Source of the DNA: a virus
Direction: 5' to 3' (one strand)
IMG/VR virus record: IMGVR_UViG_3300024346_000014
Coordinates: 1-64,000 of that record
DNA length: 64,000 nucleotides
Shown here: positions 42,570 through 49,341 of the stretch, in pieces
How positions within the stretch are numbered: position 1 is the first letter of the stretch
Layout: the number at the start of each line of letters is the position of its first letter
The notes under the pieces: model-generated
The model's input: the letters and a program-made list of their open reading frames with translations, nothing else
Databases searched by the model: none
Told to the model about the DNA's origin: nothing
Program-made: the position numbers and the translations under genes

Positions 42570-43142
42570 TTATTTTTTTATTACGTATCTTATTCTGGTT
42601 GTTCCATAAGTAGTAACCCAATCGGGTCCATTTAAACTAACTTGCCCATCAATCTCGTTACTTATAGATTTTCTATAAATAAATACACATCCAGTTTGCA
42701 ATTTATCATATATACCAAGGGTAATTTCATTTGGCATTACGGTGTTATCGCAATAAACCACAGTAGCTTCTCTTATGTCTAGCTTTAAAAAATCGCCTTT
42801 TAGAAAAACTATATTATTTAATTCTTTACAGAATCTAGCTTTGGTATCAAGCGCACCCTGTAGCCGCTTTTCAGAAAGCTCTATCCCTACTGATTTAGCA
42901 CCAGTCTTTAAACCTATATGACAAACCATTTTACCTACTCCGCAACCTAGGTCGTAAAACACAGCTTTTTCATTAAACTTGTCTGGAAATAATTCTAAAA
43001 TAGAATCAGTGGCCTCTTGTGTTATTTCTCCATAAGTGGCGTGAGAACCTGTTTCTTTGAATTTTTTCTTGTCATTCTCAGATAGTAAATATTGAGATTT
43101 ATATGCACTTTGCTTGTATATAGCATCTAGTATTGCTTTCAT
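42570..43142 (-). CDS. DOT1-like SAM-dependent methyltransferase
   Basis: 190 aa. HATYGEITQEATDSILELFP then FYDLGCGVGKMVCHIGL (62-78) and KSVGIELSEKRLQGA. The Y-G-E-[IL] element upstream, the F-x-D-L-G-[SC]-G-V-G-K motif I and the G-I-E motif II follow the DOT1 histone-lysine methyltransferase layout. A second motif VVYCDNTVMPNEI stands where DOT1 has FVNN. Substrate in a phage is unknown: protein lysine methylation is one option, small-molecule or nucleic acid methylation others. Last low-GC gene before the island. Confidence 0.65.
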   Translation of the reverse strand: MKAILDAIYKQSAYKSQYLLSENDKKKFKETGSHATYGEITQEATDSILELFPDKFNEKAVFYDLGCGVGKMVCHIGLKTGAKSVGIELSEKRLQGALDTKARFCKELNNIVFLKGDFLKLDIREATVVYCDNTVMPNEITLGIYDKLQTGCVFIYRKSISNEIDGQVSLNGPDWVTTYGTTRIRYVIKK

Positions 43143-43160
43143 TATTTATTTATTTGTTTT

Positions 43161-43170
43161 ACTACGGAGT
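43161..43170 (+). repeat. ACTACGGAGT copy at left edge of GC-rich island
   Basis: Lies 30 bp downstream (in the sense of transcription) of the lipoprotein stop and 18 bp from the methyltransferase start. Base composition changes here. Confidence 0.6.
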
Positions 43171-43199
43171 AAACCTGTTGTTGATAGCGGGCTAAACTT

Positions 43200-43508
43200 T
43201 TATTGCCCATTCAATTCCTTTGCGAGGAGCGTATATTGGCCTTGTCCTGCCTCGTTAACGGTGACTTCCAGGGTTGCGCCTTGAAAAACTAGAGTCAGAG
43301 GTTTTCCATAACCACATTGATATTTCCAGCTTGTTTTAAAAGGTGTTGCTTTGTATTCTATCATCTCTGCATGTTGATTAAAACCTGGTGCCTGTCTCAT
43401 CACGGTTAGGTTGGTTAAAGCATCAGCCTTTTGCCATCCACATGCGCTGATTGCAGTTATTAATAATATTCCAGAAATAGCGATTAACGTTTTGATTTTT
43501 CCACTCAT
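43200..43508 (-). CDS. Putative lipoprotein
   Basis: 102 aa. Signal peptide MSGKIKTLIAISGILLITAI with a lipobox-like ISAC (Cys at ~23), then a small beta-rich domain (GKPLTLVFQGATLEVTV). Would be membrane-anchored in the periplasm, for example as a superinfection-exclusion or host-derived factor. Composition is GC-richer than the phage core, and a repeat copy follows its stop. Confidence 0.6.
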   Translation of the reverse strand: MSGKIKTLIAISGILLITAISACGWQKADALTNLTVMRQAPGFNQHAEMIEYKATPFKTSWKYQCGYGKPLTLVFQGATLEVTVNEAGQGQYTLLAKELNGQ

Positions 43509-43542
43509 TATAGTCTTGTTTTTAATCTTTATTTATCTAAAC

Positions 43543-43552
43543 CACTACGGGG
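43543..43552 (+). repeat. ACTACGGGGC, degenerate copy supplying a stop
   Basis: Read leftward it encodes the final Ala-Pro-stop (GCCCCGTAG) of the 72-aa gene. Confidence 0.5.
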
Positions 43553-43763
43553 CAAGCAACCAGAATTCCACTTGTTGAAAAAATCTATGGGTTTTAGGGT
43601 CTAGTGCATCTGATCCATAATGCTGTATTTTAGGATTAGTTACAGCAATCATTCTCACAACTAGGTCCTGGGATCTACACAGCTCAACGAGCCTAGACAT
43701 TGGGGTCTCCAGGGACTTTGCCTCCCGTATCTCTTCATCTCTTTGATTCCACTTTGAACTCAT
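43545..43763 (-). CDS. Small island protein, unknown
   Basis: 72 aa. SSKWNQRDEEIREAKSLETP and LVVRMIAVTNPKIQHYGSDA; the C-terminal half resembles a single HEAT-like or leucine-repeat helix pair. Starts one base after the stop of the ADP-ribosyltransferase-like gene. Unknown. Confidence 0.5.
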   Translation of the reverse strand: MSSKWNQRDEEIREAKSLETPMSRLVELCRSQDLVVRMIAVTNPKIQHYGSDALDPKTHRFFQQVEFWLLAP

Positions 43764-44690
43764 CTAGTAACCCGGATATTTTTTAAGTAGCCCTTTAGCA
43801 AATTCCCACATTGCATGCTGCTTGTCACCGTGACCCTGCGTTGTCCAGAACTGCCGTCTGCCTCGGGCAAAAGTTGCGTCATCAGCCCGCTCCATACTAG
43901 CAATAGCGTGTCGGTTTAATATAGCAACTTCATCCCGCTTGTCTAAACTGTTGCCACCAAGTTTTCCATTGTATATTCCAACCACTCCGCCCTGGGTATA
44001 CTCCACTGTTTCTTCCCCTGTTATGTCTAGGTCTAGATGAGGTAGATACCTGTCGCCGGGTCTCAGCTTTACCCTGTAAAGTGATGGCCAAAAACCTCGT
44101 TTAACCCCGGCTAGCACGCTATAAAAAGGCCAGTATCTCTTGTCACCAACCCGGAGTTGATATATGTCACGCCCAGTGAATCCCCACTCCTTAGCAAAAC
44201 TCTCTACTAGGCTATAGGGTTTACCGTAACGGTTTGCTTCAACCAGTGCTGCCTCCTCCTCTAGGGAATCTCTCCGCATCCGGTCTACAATGGCTTCACC
44301 CTCCCCTAAGAGTCGTTGAGCAGATTCACCTCCACTGATCCATGTAAAACTATATTGATAGGCATTAGAGATATCGTTTGTAATATAGAATCCATATCTA
44401 GCACCAATTCCAGAATTACCAATCGCCTCCTCACCGCTAAATAGTTTAACGTTACCCCGGGTTAAATCTGGCATATGACTACCATGGTAATAGTATCCAT
44501 CCGGGCTGGCCTGCATTATCTCCGCCCCAGTAAGAGTACCTCCACGGCTACCTCTCTCTGGTTCCTCCTCTGTTGCGCTCTGTATTAACCTTTGTCTAAG
44601 ACTCTGTTTAGGTTTAGGAACAAGTAGCGTATCTACTTTCATTGTAGGCCATGATTCGTTTAGTTTAAGATATGTCTTTAGGTATTTCAT
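43764..44690 (-). CDS. Putative ADP-ribosyltransferase with capsid-targeting leader
   Basis: 308 aa. Leader MKYLKTYLKLNE-SWP (L-N-E followed by Ser), one of the best targeting-like leaders. The body has YYYHGSHMP near 68, GARYGFYITNDISNAYQYSF near 98-117, LYRVKLRPGDRYLPHLDLD near 205-223 and RDEVAILNRHAI near 253. These resemble the conserved strands of the ADP-ribosyltransferase fold (Y-H-G-[ST]; G-x-Y-x-[ST]...A-x-x-Y; D-E-[VI]-x-[VI]). T4 Alt is a packaged ADP-ribosyltransferase, so the analogy is attractive. Catalytic Glu assignment is uncertain. Confidence 0.5.
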   Translation of the reverse strand: MKYLKTYLKLNESWPTMKVDTLLVPKPKQSLRQRLIQSATEEEPERGSRGGTLTGAEIMQASPDGYYYHGSHMPDLTRGNVKLFSGEEAIGNSGIGARYGFYITNDISNAYQYSFTWISGGESAQRLLGEGEAIVDRMRRDSLEEEAALVEANRYGKPYSLVESFAKEWGFTGRDIYQLRVGDKRYWPFYSVLAGVKRGFWPSLYRVKLRPGDRYLPHLDLDITGEETVEYTQGGVVGIYNGKLGGNSLDKRDEVAILNRHAIASMERADDATFARGRRQFWTTQGHGDKQHAMWEFAKGLLKKYPGY

Positions 44691-44712
44691 TACTGGATTA
44701 TTTATCTAAACT

Positions 44713-44722
44713 GCTACGGAGT
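44713..44722 (+). repeat. GCTACGGAGT copy
   Basis: One-mismatch copy 23 bp upstream of the ADP-ribosyltransferase-like start codon, followed by AAAAC. Confidence 0.55.
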
Positions 44723-44854
44723 AAAACAAGAGTCCGGGGCCGTGAAGACCCTGCCCTCGCCCGTTTATTATAATAATAATACTTCTATACCTAGAGAGAA
44801 ATAAAAAAAAGATCAGGATAAACCTGCTTTAATAACCTCTATAAGAAAACTTCC

Positions 44855-44864
44855 ACTACGGAGT
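44855..44864 (+). repeat. ACTACGGAGT copy
   Basis: Exact copy in the context CCACTACGGAGTAATCTC. Confidence 0.65.
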
Positions 44865-44941
44865 AATCTCTAGAACCAGAAACGGGTAGATCTAGACAGG
44901 AACCCGACCCAACCCTATAAGATAACCTCTACCCGCTGGCC

Positions 44942-44951
44942 ACTACGGAGT
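44942..44951 (+). repeat. ACTACGGAGT copy
   Basis: Exact copy in the context CCACTACGGAGTAAAACCC, 87 bp from the previous one. Confidence 0.65.
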
Positions 44952-45045
44952 AAAACCCTACCCTATACCTGCCCAATCGCGACCCCCTTGGTGTTACCCA
45001 AAATGAGGTTTCTGTGTAAGGTCAAGCCTTGGGGACTCCCAATCC

Positions 45046-45055
45046 ACTACGGAGT
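45046..45055 (+). repeat. ACTACGGAGT copy
   Basis: Exact copy in the context CCACTACGGAGTAACCC, 115 bp before the recombinase ATG. Confidence 0.65.
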
Positions 45056-45169
45056 AACCCAGGAGGGGTGTTTCCCGGGTAGGATCGGTTGCGGATACAG
45101 ATTACACTAGTACCCATAGGTTACCTAAGCACCGGTTATGGATATATAAACTTAAATAACACAATAGAT

Positions 45170-45775
45170 ATGACTAAGAGACAGGCTTTAGAAGTAATTG
45201 GGTGTCACTCAACCACTTTAAAGAGGTATATACAGAAGGGATATATCCGTGTAACCAAGTTACCTAACGGGAGATATAACTATTACGAGGATGATGTGTA
45301 TACTATGGTGGGTAAGAGGTTAAAGCGCGAGCATTGGACTGTTTTATATAGCCGGGTGGATTCAAGCAGTCAGGTTAATAAGAAGAAGATGGAGGAGCAA
45401 AAGAGGTTGGCTTACGAGTGGAGTACCAAGAGGGGGCTTACCTTTGACAAGGTTTATGAGGATTGGAGGCCCGCTTCAGATTACAATAGACCTCAGCTTC
45501 TACAGTTGATAGAGGATATATTAAAAAAGCGGGTCGATAATGTAGTAATTGAGACGAGGTGCCGCTTGAGCCGGTTTGCCTTTGGTATCTTTGATATGTT
45601 ATTTAAATATCACGGAGTGGCCCTAATAGTGATGAACCAGTGGATTACAGATCCCCATTACCAGGATGAGCAATCTGCTGACTTGGCCCGGGTCATGAAA
45701 CAATCCGGGTTGGAGAGACTCGAAGGTAATATGTCACAGGTGCCTGAACAGCCTGTTCGTAGACGCAAGGTGTAA
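45170..45775 (+). CDS. IS607-type serine recombinase with altered active site
   Basis: 201 aa from the ATG at 45170; a TTG-initiated extension to 45089 adds 27 residues and is less likely. An N-terminal MerR-type HTH (MTKRQALEVIGCHSTTLKRY, wing NGRYNYYEDDV) precedes a resolvase domain, the IS607 TnpA layout. The usual Y-x-R-V-S-[ST]-x-x-Q is YSRVDSSSQ here, with Asp in place of the nucleophilic Ser and a Ser next to it. The usual D-R-L-[AS]-R is CRLSR. It may be inactive, use the neighbouring Ser, or act as a DNA-binding protein. No TnpB partner is present. Confidence 0.7.
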   Translation: MTKRQALEVIGCHSTTLKRYIQKGYIRVTKLPNGRYNYYEDDVYTMVGKRLKREHWTVLYSRVDSSSQVNKKKMEEQKRLAYEWSTKRGLTFDKVYEDWRPASDYNRPQLLQLIEDILKKRVDNVVIETRCRLSRFAFGIFDMLFKYHGVALIVMNQWITDPHYQDEQSADLARVMKQSGLERLEGNMSQVPEQPVRRRKV

Positions 45776-45854
45776 TTACCTCTGTGTTTGCGATTTACCT
45801 CCGTGTTACTAGTCAACGAGATTCACACACGTGCCCGTAACTATTATCACCCCC

Positions 45855-45878
45855 AAAAACACCACTGGCCTGTGGTGT
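45855..45878 (-). terminator. Leftward terminator-like hairpin
   Basis: Stem ACACCAC/GTGGTGT with a TGGCCT loop; leftward it is followed by TTTTTG. It lies 43 bp past the stop of the 386-aa gene and could also face the end of the recombinase gene. Confidence 0.5.
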
Positions 45879-45920
45879 CTCGGGTTATTTGACTTTACCC
45901 TATAAAATCAAACTCAACGT

Positions 45921-47081
45921 TTATAATGTTTGCAAGTTAGCATACTGAAGATCTAGTCCAGTAGTAATTGCTTTATTAAGTAATCTACCACCTTGTGATT
46001 TAAGTGACTCTGGATTAACTATATCAAACTCAGACTTATTACTACCCAAGAAAGTAAGATTGTTAATCACATCCCAGACTGACATGCCTGTTTTAATATT
46101 ACTCTTTTGGCGATCATTCATTTTATATGGATCAAGACCTGTTTTAGCCAATCGCTGTGCACTAGAAGAGAACGCAGGGAAATAACTAGTAACCAGTTTT
46201 CTATAATCCTTAGCCGACTCAGCATCTGGAAACTGCTGCATAATTAAAGCTATACCTGATTCCAATTCTTTAAAGCTTGCACGGGTAGATTGACTTGAAG
46301 CTATTGCTTCTCTAAAACCCCGTGGAACAAAACCAGTTGCCTCAATGCGCTTTATCTGGTTTAAGAATTGATCAATGTTTCCTGGCTTTAAACTCTTTAG
46401 ATTAAACTTTTCACCTACATCGGCAAGGTTACCTGCAACTGCACCGTTACCTAAACCTATTCTCATACCATTAGCACATATCAACCTCTGGTTATAGAGT
46501 TCTAATCCAGTAGTAGTGGGCGTAGTTTTAATAGTAAAACCAAAGTTAAACTCCTCGTCTGCACCCAAGCCTTCCATCTTAATAGGTGATGAATTAATAA
46601 AATTAAAAGTAGTTAAGCCTCCATGACTACCGGCTGATTGTAGACCCATGTTAGGGTTATCGTTGAGTATCTTTTCAGATATATCGCAAATAGTCTCCAT
46701 TGATAACCTGCCACTACTGCTGCCTTTAATTATGTTATTAACTTCTCTCTTCTCTGGATCAGCTATCAATTGATATTGCTGTTGAGCATTATTTGACCTA
46801 ATAGATTTATACTGCTTGATTGCCTTGATGAGTGTAGCATAGATTTGCTCATCATCGTTCTTCATAAAACTAGTAGCTAGTCCACTATTTACATTTACTG
46901 TTTTGGCCAACTTTGCCCAAAAGCCTTTACTCACTGGGACCAACTGTCCCTGTACCTTAATGAAACCGTCTTTGATTCCATTTGTTGTAACATCTATTTG
47001 TTGTAGCGTTACTGTTTTAGTCATGGCATCCCTTGAGATAAGATCCCGTTTTAAAATATCAAATTCTTTTTGTTGTATCAT
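45921..47081 (-). CDS. Unknown protein, weakly DUF932-like
   Basis: 386 aa. LYNQRLICANGMRIGLGNGA near 200-219 resembles the R-x-[VI]-C-x-N-G-M signature of DUF932 phage/plasmid proteins. MVHSRE-type HTH or nuclease motifs are absent. Long helical N- and C-terminal regions flank a beta core (EFNFGFTIKTTPTTTGLELY). Lies 28 bp downstream of the RecA-fold ATPase; a TTAGTATAATA word is upstream of its start (47092-47102). Confidence 0.5.
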   Translation of the reverse strand: MIQQKEFDILKRDLISRDAMTKTVTLQQIDVTTNGIKDGFIKVQGQLVPVSKGFWAKLAKTVNVNSGLATSFMKNDDEQIYATLIKAIKQYKSIRSNNAQQQYQLIADPEKREVNNIIKGSSSGRLSMETICDISEKILNDNPNMGLQSAGSHGGLTTFNFINSSPIKMEGLGADEEFNFGFTIKTTPTTTGLELYNQRLICANGMRIGLGNGAVAGNLADVGEKFNLKSLKPGNIDQFLNQIKRIEATGFVPRGFREAIASSQSTRASFKELESGIALIMQQFPDAESAKDYRKLVTSYFPAFSSSAQRLAKTGLDPYKMNDRQKSNIKTGMSVWDVINNLTFLGSNKSEFDIVNPESLKSQGGRLLNKAITTGLDLQYANLQTL

Positions 47082-47091
47082 TGCTTTTTTT

Positions 47092-47104
47092 TATGTTATT
47101 AATA
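47092..47104 (-). promoter_or_regulatory. Promoter-like TTAGTATAATA, leftward
   Basis: Reads GATTAGTATAATATT on the minus strand, 11 bp from the ATG at 47081, partly inside the C-terminal codons of the upstream ATPase. Short spacing to the ATG may argue for a leaderless-like start. Confidence 0.4.
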
Positions 47105-47109
47105 TTATA

Positions 47110-48243
47110 CTAATCCTGGTTGATAAGATTAACTATTTCAAAATCTGTCTCCTGCCCCTCTTCTTGTTCCACTACGGAGTTATCCTCAATGGTTTCATTT
47201 CCCATGCCTAAGAATACTCTATTAAAAGTTTCCTCTGCCTCACGCTTACGTTCCAACTCAGTAGACTCCATTTGTTTCACAGTTTGCGTAGATTCAAAGC
47301 GTTCCTTATCATACTTAATCTTGCCATCTTCAAGAGTATAGTAAAGTGGTTTATTAATATTACTTCCACCTCTACGGTTCTTTGAGAACTCTAAGTAACG
47401 TGCACCTTCTGTGTCAAATCTAAACTCTAACATTGCAGTGGTAGCATGCTTGAGATATGTACTACCTACATAGGTTCCTCCTTTGGTAAGGTGTTGAATT
47501 GCCAAGACTGCTATACCCATTTTATCTGCTGCGCTAATCATAATGTTAGTTAACCAGGTTTCAGCGTATGTAGCTTTCCACCCAAGTATATCTTTAAACT
47601 TTACCACCATGTCTTGAAAACTATCAAGTAGTACAACATCATAGTCTCCACTAAATGCAACTTTCTCTAACACCTGGTCCATGTTGCCTGTATGGATATA
47701 ATCCATCATTAACAGGGTTGGAATATCCCCAATGATAGGTGTCTTTTCTTTATAGAAATATATGTCATTACGGGTCATCTCTGAGCTTACATAGAGTATA
47801 TTAGCATCAGGGTTATTCTGCTTAAGATTAGCTATAACATCTAACATCACTGTACTTTTACCTACTCCGGATTCTCCAACAACCACGGTAACCGTTCCAG
47901 TATATTGGCCTCCGCCTTCTTCATGATCTGATAAAAGCTCGTCAATATAAGTATTAGACTTAAGTAATCTAAAATTAGGAAATTCCAAATCATTAATTGC
48001 CACTACGGAGTCAGCCGCATCTATTACATTTGTCTCTACTTGTTCAGGTGTTTCTTGAGATTCACTCTTTATATCTTTCATAATACCATTAAGCATTCCA
48101 TATGAAATGGTGTGTTCAGTTACATCACGCTTTAGTTTGTCATATAGGTCTACCATGCTGGTTCCCTCTGGGTAACGTGTGAAGTTGTCATTAAACCACT
48201 GACGAATGGATTGCTCTTTTTTTCCTCCTTTAATCTCTATCAT
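47110..48243 (-). CDS. RecA/RadA-fold ATPase
   Basis: 377 aa. An N-terminal ~90 residues with a helical/winged character (SIRQWFNDNFTRYPEGTSMV) precede Walker A VVGESGVGKST (121-131), Walker B DVVLLDS near 208 and a DnaB/RadA-like IAVLAIQHLTKGGTYVGS loop. This is the AAA_25-type RecA core found in phage helicase loaders, RepA-like hexameric helicases and RadA. A replication or recombination ATPase is likely; a hexameric replicative helicase is possible. Two copies of the 10-bp repeat are in the coding sequence, each reading [DN]SVV. Confidence 0.7.
   Translation of the reverse strand: MIEIKGGKKEQSIRQWFNDNFTRYPEGTSMVDLYDKLKRDVTEHTISYGMLNGIMKDIKSESQETPEQVETNVIDAADSVVAINDLEFPNFRLLKSNTYIDELLSDHEEGGGQYTGTVTVVVGESGVGKSTVMLDVIANLKQNNPDANILYVSSEMTRNDIYFYKEKTPIIGDIPTLLMMDYIHTGNMDQVLEKVAFSGDYDVVLLDSFQDMVVKFKDILGWKATYAETWLTNIMISAADKMGIAVLAIQHLTKGGTYVGSTYLKHATTAMLEFRFDTEGARYLEFSKNRRGGSNINKPLYYTLEDGKIKYDKERFESTQTVKQMESTELERKREAEETFNRVFLGMGNETIEDNSVVEQEEGQETDFEIVNLINQD
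47171..47180 (+). repeat. ACTACGGAGT copy in ATPase gene (3' part)
   Basis: Reads N-S-V-V near the C-terminus of the RecA-fold ATPase, within an acidic linker. Confidence 0.6.
48002..48011 (+). repeat. ACTACGGAGT copy in ATPase gene (5' part)
   Basis: Reads D-S-V-V at ~78-81 of the ATPase, in the linker before the RecA core. Confidence 0.6.
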
Positions 48244-48289
48244 TTTTGTTTTTATTTTATAGGGTTACGGTTAATATACTAAATTATTT
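48244..48289 (-). promoter_or_regulatory. Leftward promoter region of ATPase gene
   Basis: Minus strand reads AATTTAGTATATTAACCGTA and then an A-rich leader CAAAAATG. Same TTTAGTATATTA box as in the early cassettes but without the palindrome. Confidence 0.5.
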
Positions 48290-48781
48290 TTAAATGTTAT
48301 CAGAAAGTTCCTTGAATATTTCCTGCTCTTTACTGCTTAGTTTTTCAAAGCCTCCACCTCTCTCGTTCATTAAGTCAAGTAGATTATCTAAAGTAAAAGA
48401 ATCTGTAAATTGAGTTTTACCTTCGTCGCTTGATTCTATGTTTAAATGTTTTTTGAAAGCTTTACCCCATTCTAAAAATTGAGACATATCATTGTTATAT
48501 GCAAAACTAGTAGGATCTATTTTAAAGACCATTACTGGAAATACATTTCCATCTTTGCCTTCGCTATTTTCAATTAAGCCTATGCTAATTTCTTGAAACC
48601 TATTAGATATTTCTCGAGAGCTTAATCTAGATTTAAGTATAGTTATGATACCTGACATTCCCGGTTGATCTGGAAACACTGGTCCACCTATAGGCTCGCC
48701 TTCTGATATATCATTAACTAACTTAAACTCCTCTTCAGTAGGTATTGGGATTCCTAATCTAATTATAATATAATCTTCCAT
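48290..48781 (-). CDS. Unknown acidic protein
   Basis: 163 aa. EDYIIIRLGIPIPTEEEFKL, then a GGPVFPDQPGMSG loop and SSREISNRFQEISIGLIENS; alpha/beta, no motif recognised. It is the last gene served by a palindrome-bearing early cassette at the left end of the early region. Confidence 0.57.
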   Translation of the reverse strand: MEDYIIIRLGIPIPTEEEFKLVNDISEGEPIGGPVFPDQPGMSGIITILKSRLSSREISNRFQEISIGLIENSEGKDGNVFPVMVFKIDPTSFAYNNDMSQFLEWGKAFKKHLNIESSDEGKTQFTDSFTLDNLLDLMNERGGGFEKLSSKEQEIFKELSDNI

Positions 48782-48785
48782 AGTA

Positions 48786-48850
48786 AATTATTTTTATTTG
48801 TTATAATGCTAATATACTAACTATTTACATAAAATAAAACTTTTGTGTAA
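48786..48850 (-). promoter_or_regulatory. Early promoter cassette with palindrome
   Basis: Minus-strand order: palindrome (TTACACAAAA arm at 48850, TTATGTAA-like arm ending 48825), box TTAGTATATTAGC (48820-48808), then TTATAACAAATAAAAATAAT before the start at 48781. The left arm has one mismatch. Confidence 0.6.
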
Positions 48851-48913
48851 TAAAGTTGACCTTTGTAAAATTTGCCAGTACTAACAACACAAAGGTAACA
48901 CTAGATTGTATGC

Positions 48914-48943
48914 AAAAAAAGAGCCGGCTAATTACACCGGCTC
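48914..48943 (-). terminator. Terminator of tRNA unit
   Basis: Stem GAGCCGG/CCGGCTC with a 9-base loop, followed leftward by TTTTTTT. It ends leftward transcription from the three tRNA genes before the next early promoter cassette. Confidence 0.85.
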
Positions 48944-49037
48944 TCATCATAACAATCGGGACTTGCTTTCACAAGCCCCTAAACAAAAATAATTATGGTG
49001 TATCCTGGAAGATACATCATGATGTCAGATGACATCG

Positions 49038-49111
49038 TGGGCCCACCAGGGCTCGAACCTGGGACTTTCTGATTATGAGTCAGATACTCTAACCAACTGA
49101 GTTATAAGCCC
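49038..49111 (-). tRNA. tRNA-Met (CAU)
   Basis: 74 nt cloverleaf on the minus strand. Acceptor GGGCTTA pairs with TGGGCCC (two G-U), D arm GCTCAG-type region AACTCAGTTGGTTAGAG, anticodon stem TCTGA/TCAGA with loop CTCATAA (anticodon CAT), T arm CCAGGTTCGAGCCCTGG. CCA is not encoded. Could be elongator Met or an Ile2 species read after lysidine modification; the two are not separable here. Confidence 0.9.
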
Positions 49112-49149
49112 ATACCAAAGGAGGCATTTCTCCCGGTCTGGTTTAATGG

Positions 49150-49223
49150 TACACCCATCAGGATTCGAACCTGAGACCTACTGCTTAGAAGGCAGTTGCT
49201 CTATCCAGCTGAGCTATGGGTGC
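49150..49223 (-). tRNA. tRNA-Arg (UCU)
   Basis: 74 nt. Acceptor GCACCCA/TGGGTGT, anticodon stem ACTGC/GCAGT with loop CTTCTAA (anticodon TCT), T loop TTCGAAT. UCU reads AGA/AGG, codons frequent in this AT-rich genome. CCA not encoded. Confidence 0.92.
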
Positions 49224-49240
49224 ACATCGTAAAAGCTTAG

Positions 49241-49325
49241 TACTCGAGGCCGGGATCGAACCGGCACGGCCATAATGGCCACAGGATTTTAAGTCCGGCG
49301 CGTCTACCTATTCCGCCACTCGAGC
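49241..49325 (-). tRNA. tRNA-Leu (UAA)
   Basis: 85 nt class II tRNA with a long variable arm (GTGGCCATTATGGCC hairpin). Acceptor GCTCGAG/CTCGAGT, anticodon loop CTTAAAA (TAA), T arm GCCGGTTCGATCCCGGC. Reads TTA/TTG; TTA is the main Leu codon here. Confidence 0.93.
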
Positions 49326-49341
49326 TTAGGCTTTTAAATAT

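Larger units (their letters stand above)
44691..45169. other. Non-coding GC-rich stretch with four ACTACGGAGT copies
   Basis: About 480 bp between the leader-bearing gene and the recombinase. No convincing reading frame, tRNA or terminator was found. It holds repeat copies at 44713, 44855, 44942 and 45046, several CCC/GGG-rich patches (GACCCTGCCCTCGCCCG; GGAGGGGTGTTTCCCGGGT) and one A-rich patch (44802-44811). It may be the recombinase control/recombination region. Confidence 0.5.

Noticed and set aside
44713-45055. Four spaced ACTACGGAGT copies as a CRISPR-like array
   Set aside because: Repeats are only 10 bp, spacing is irregular (87-142 bp), and the intervening sequences are not uniform spacers. 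No cas gene is present.
45089-45169. TTG-initiated extension of the recombinase
   Set aside because: The HTH begins right at the ATG (45170), as in other IS607-type proteins; the extension has no matching function.
44691-45169. A tRNA or rRNA-derived fragment in the GC-rich island
   Set aside because: No cloverleaf or TTCGA-type T loop was found; the resemblance of CTACGGAG to a conserved 16S rRNA word does not extend beyond the core.
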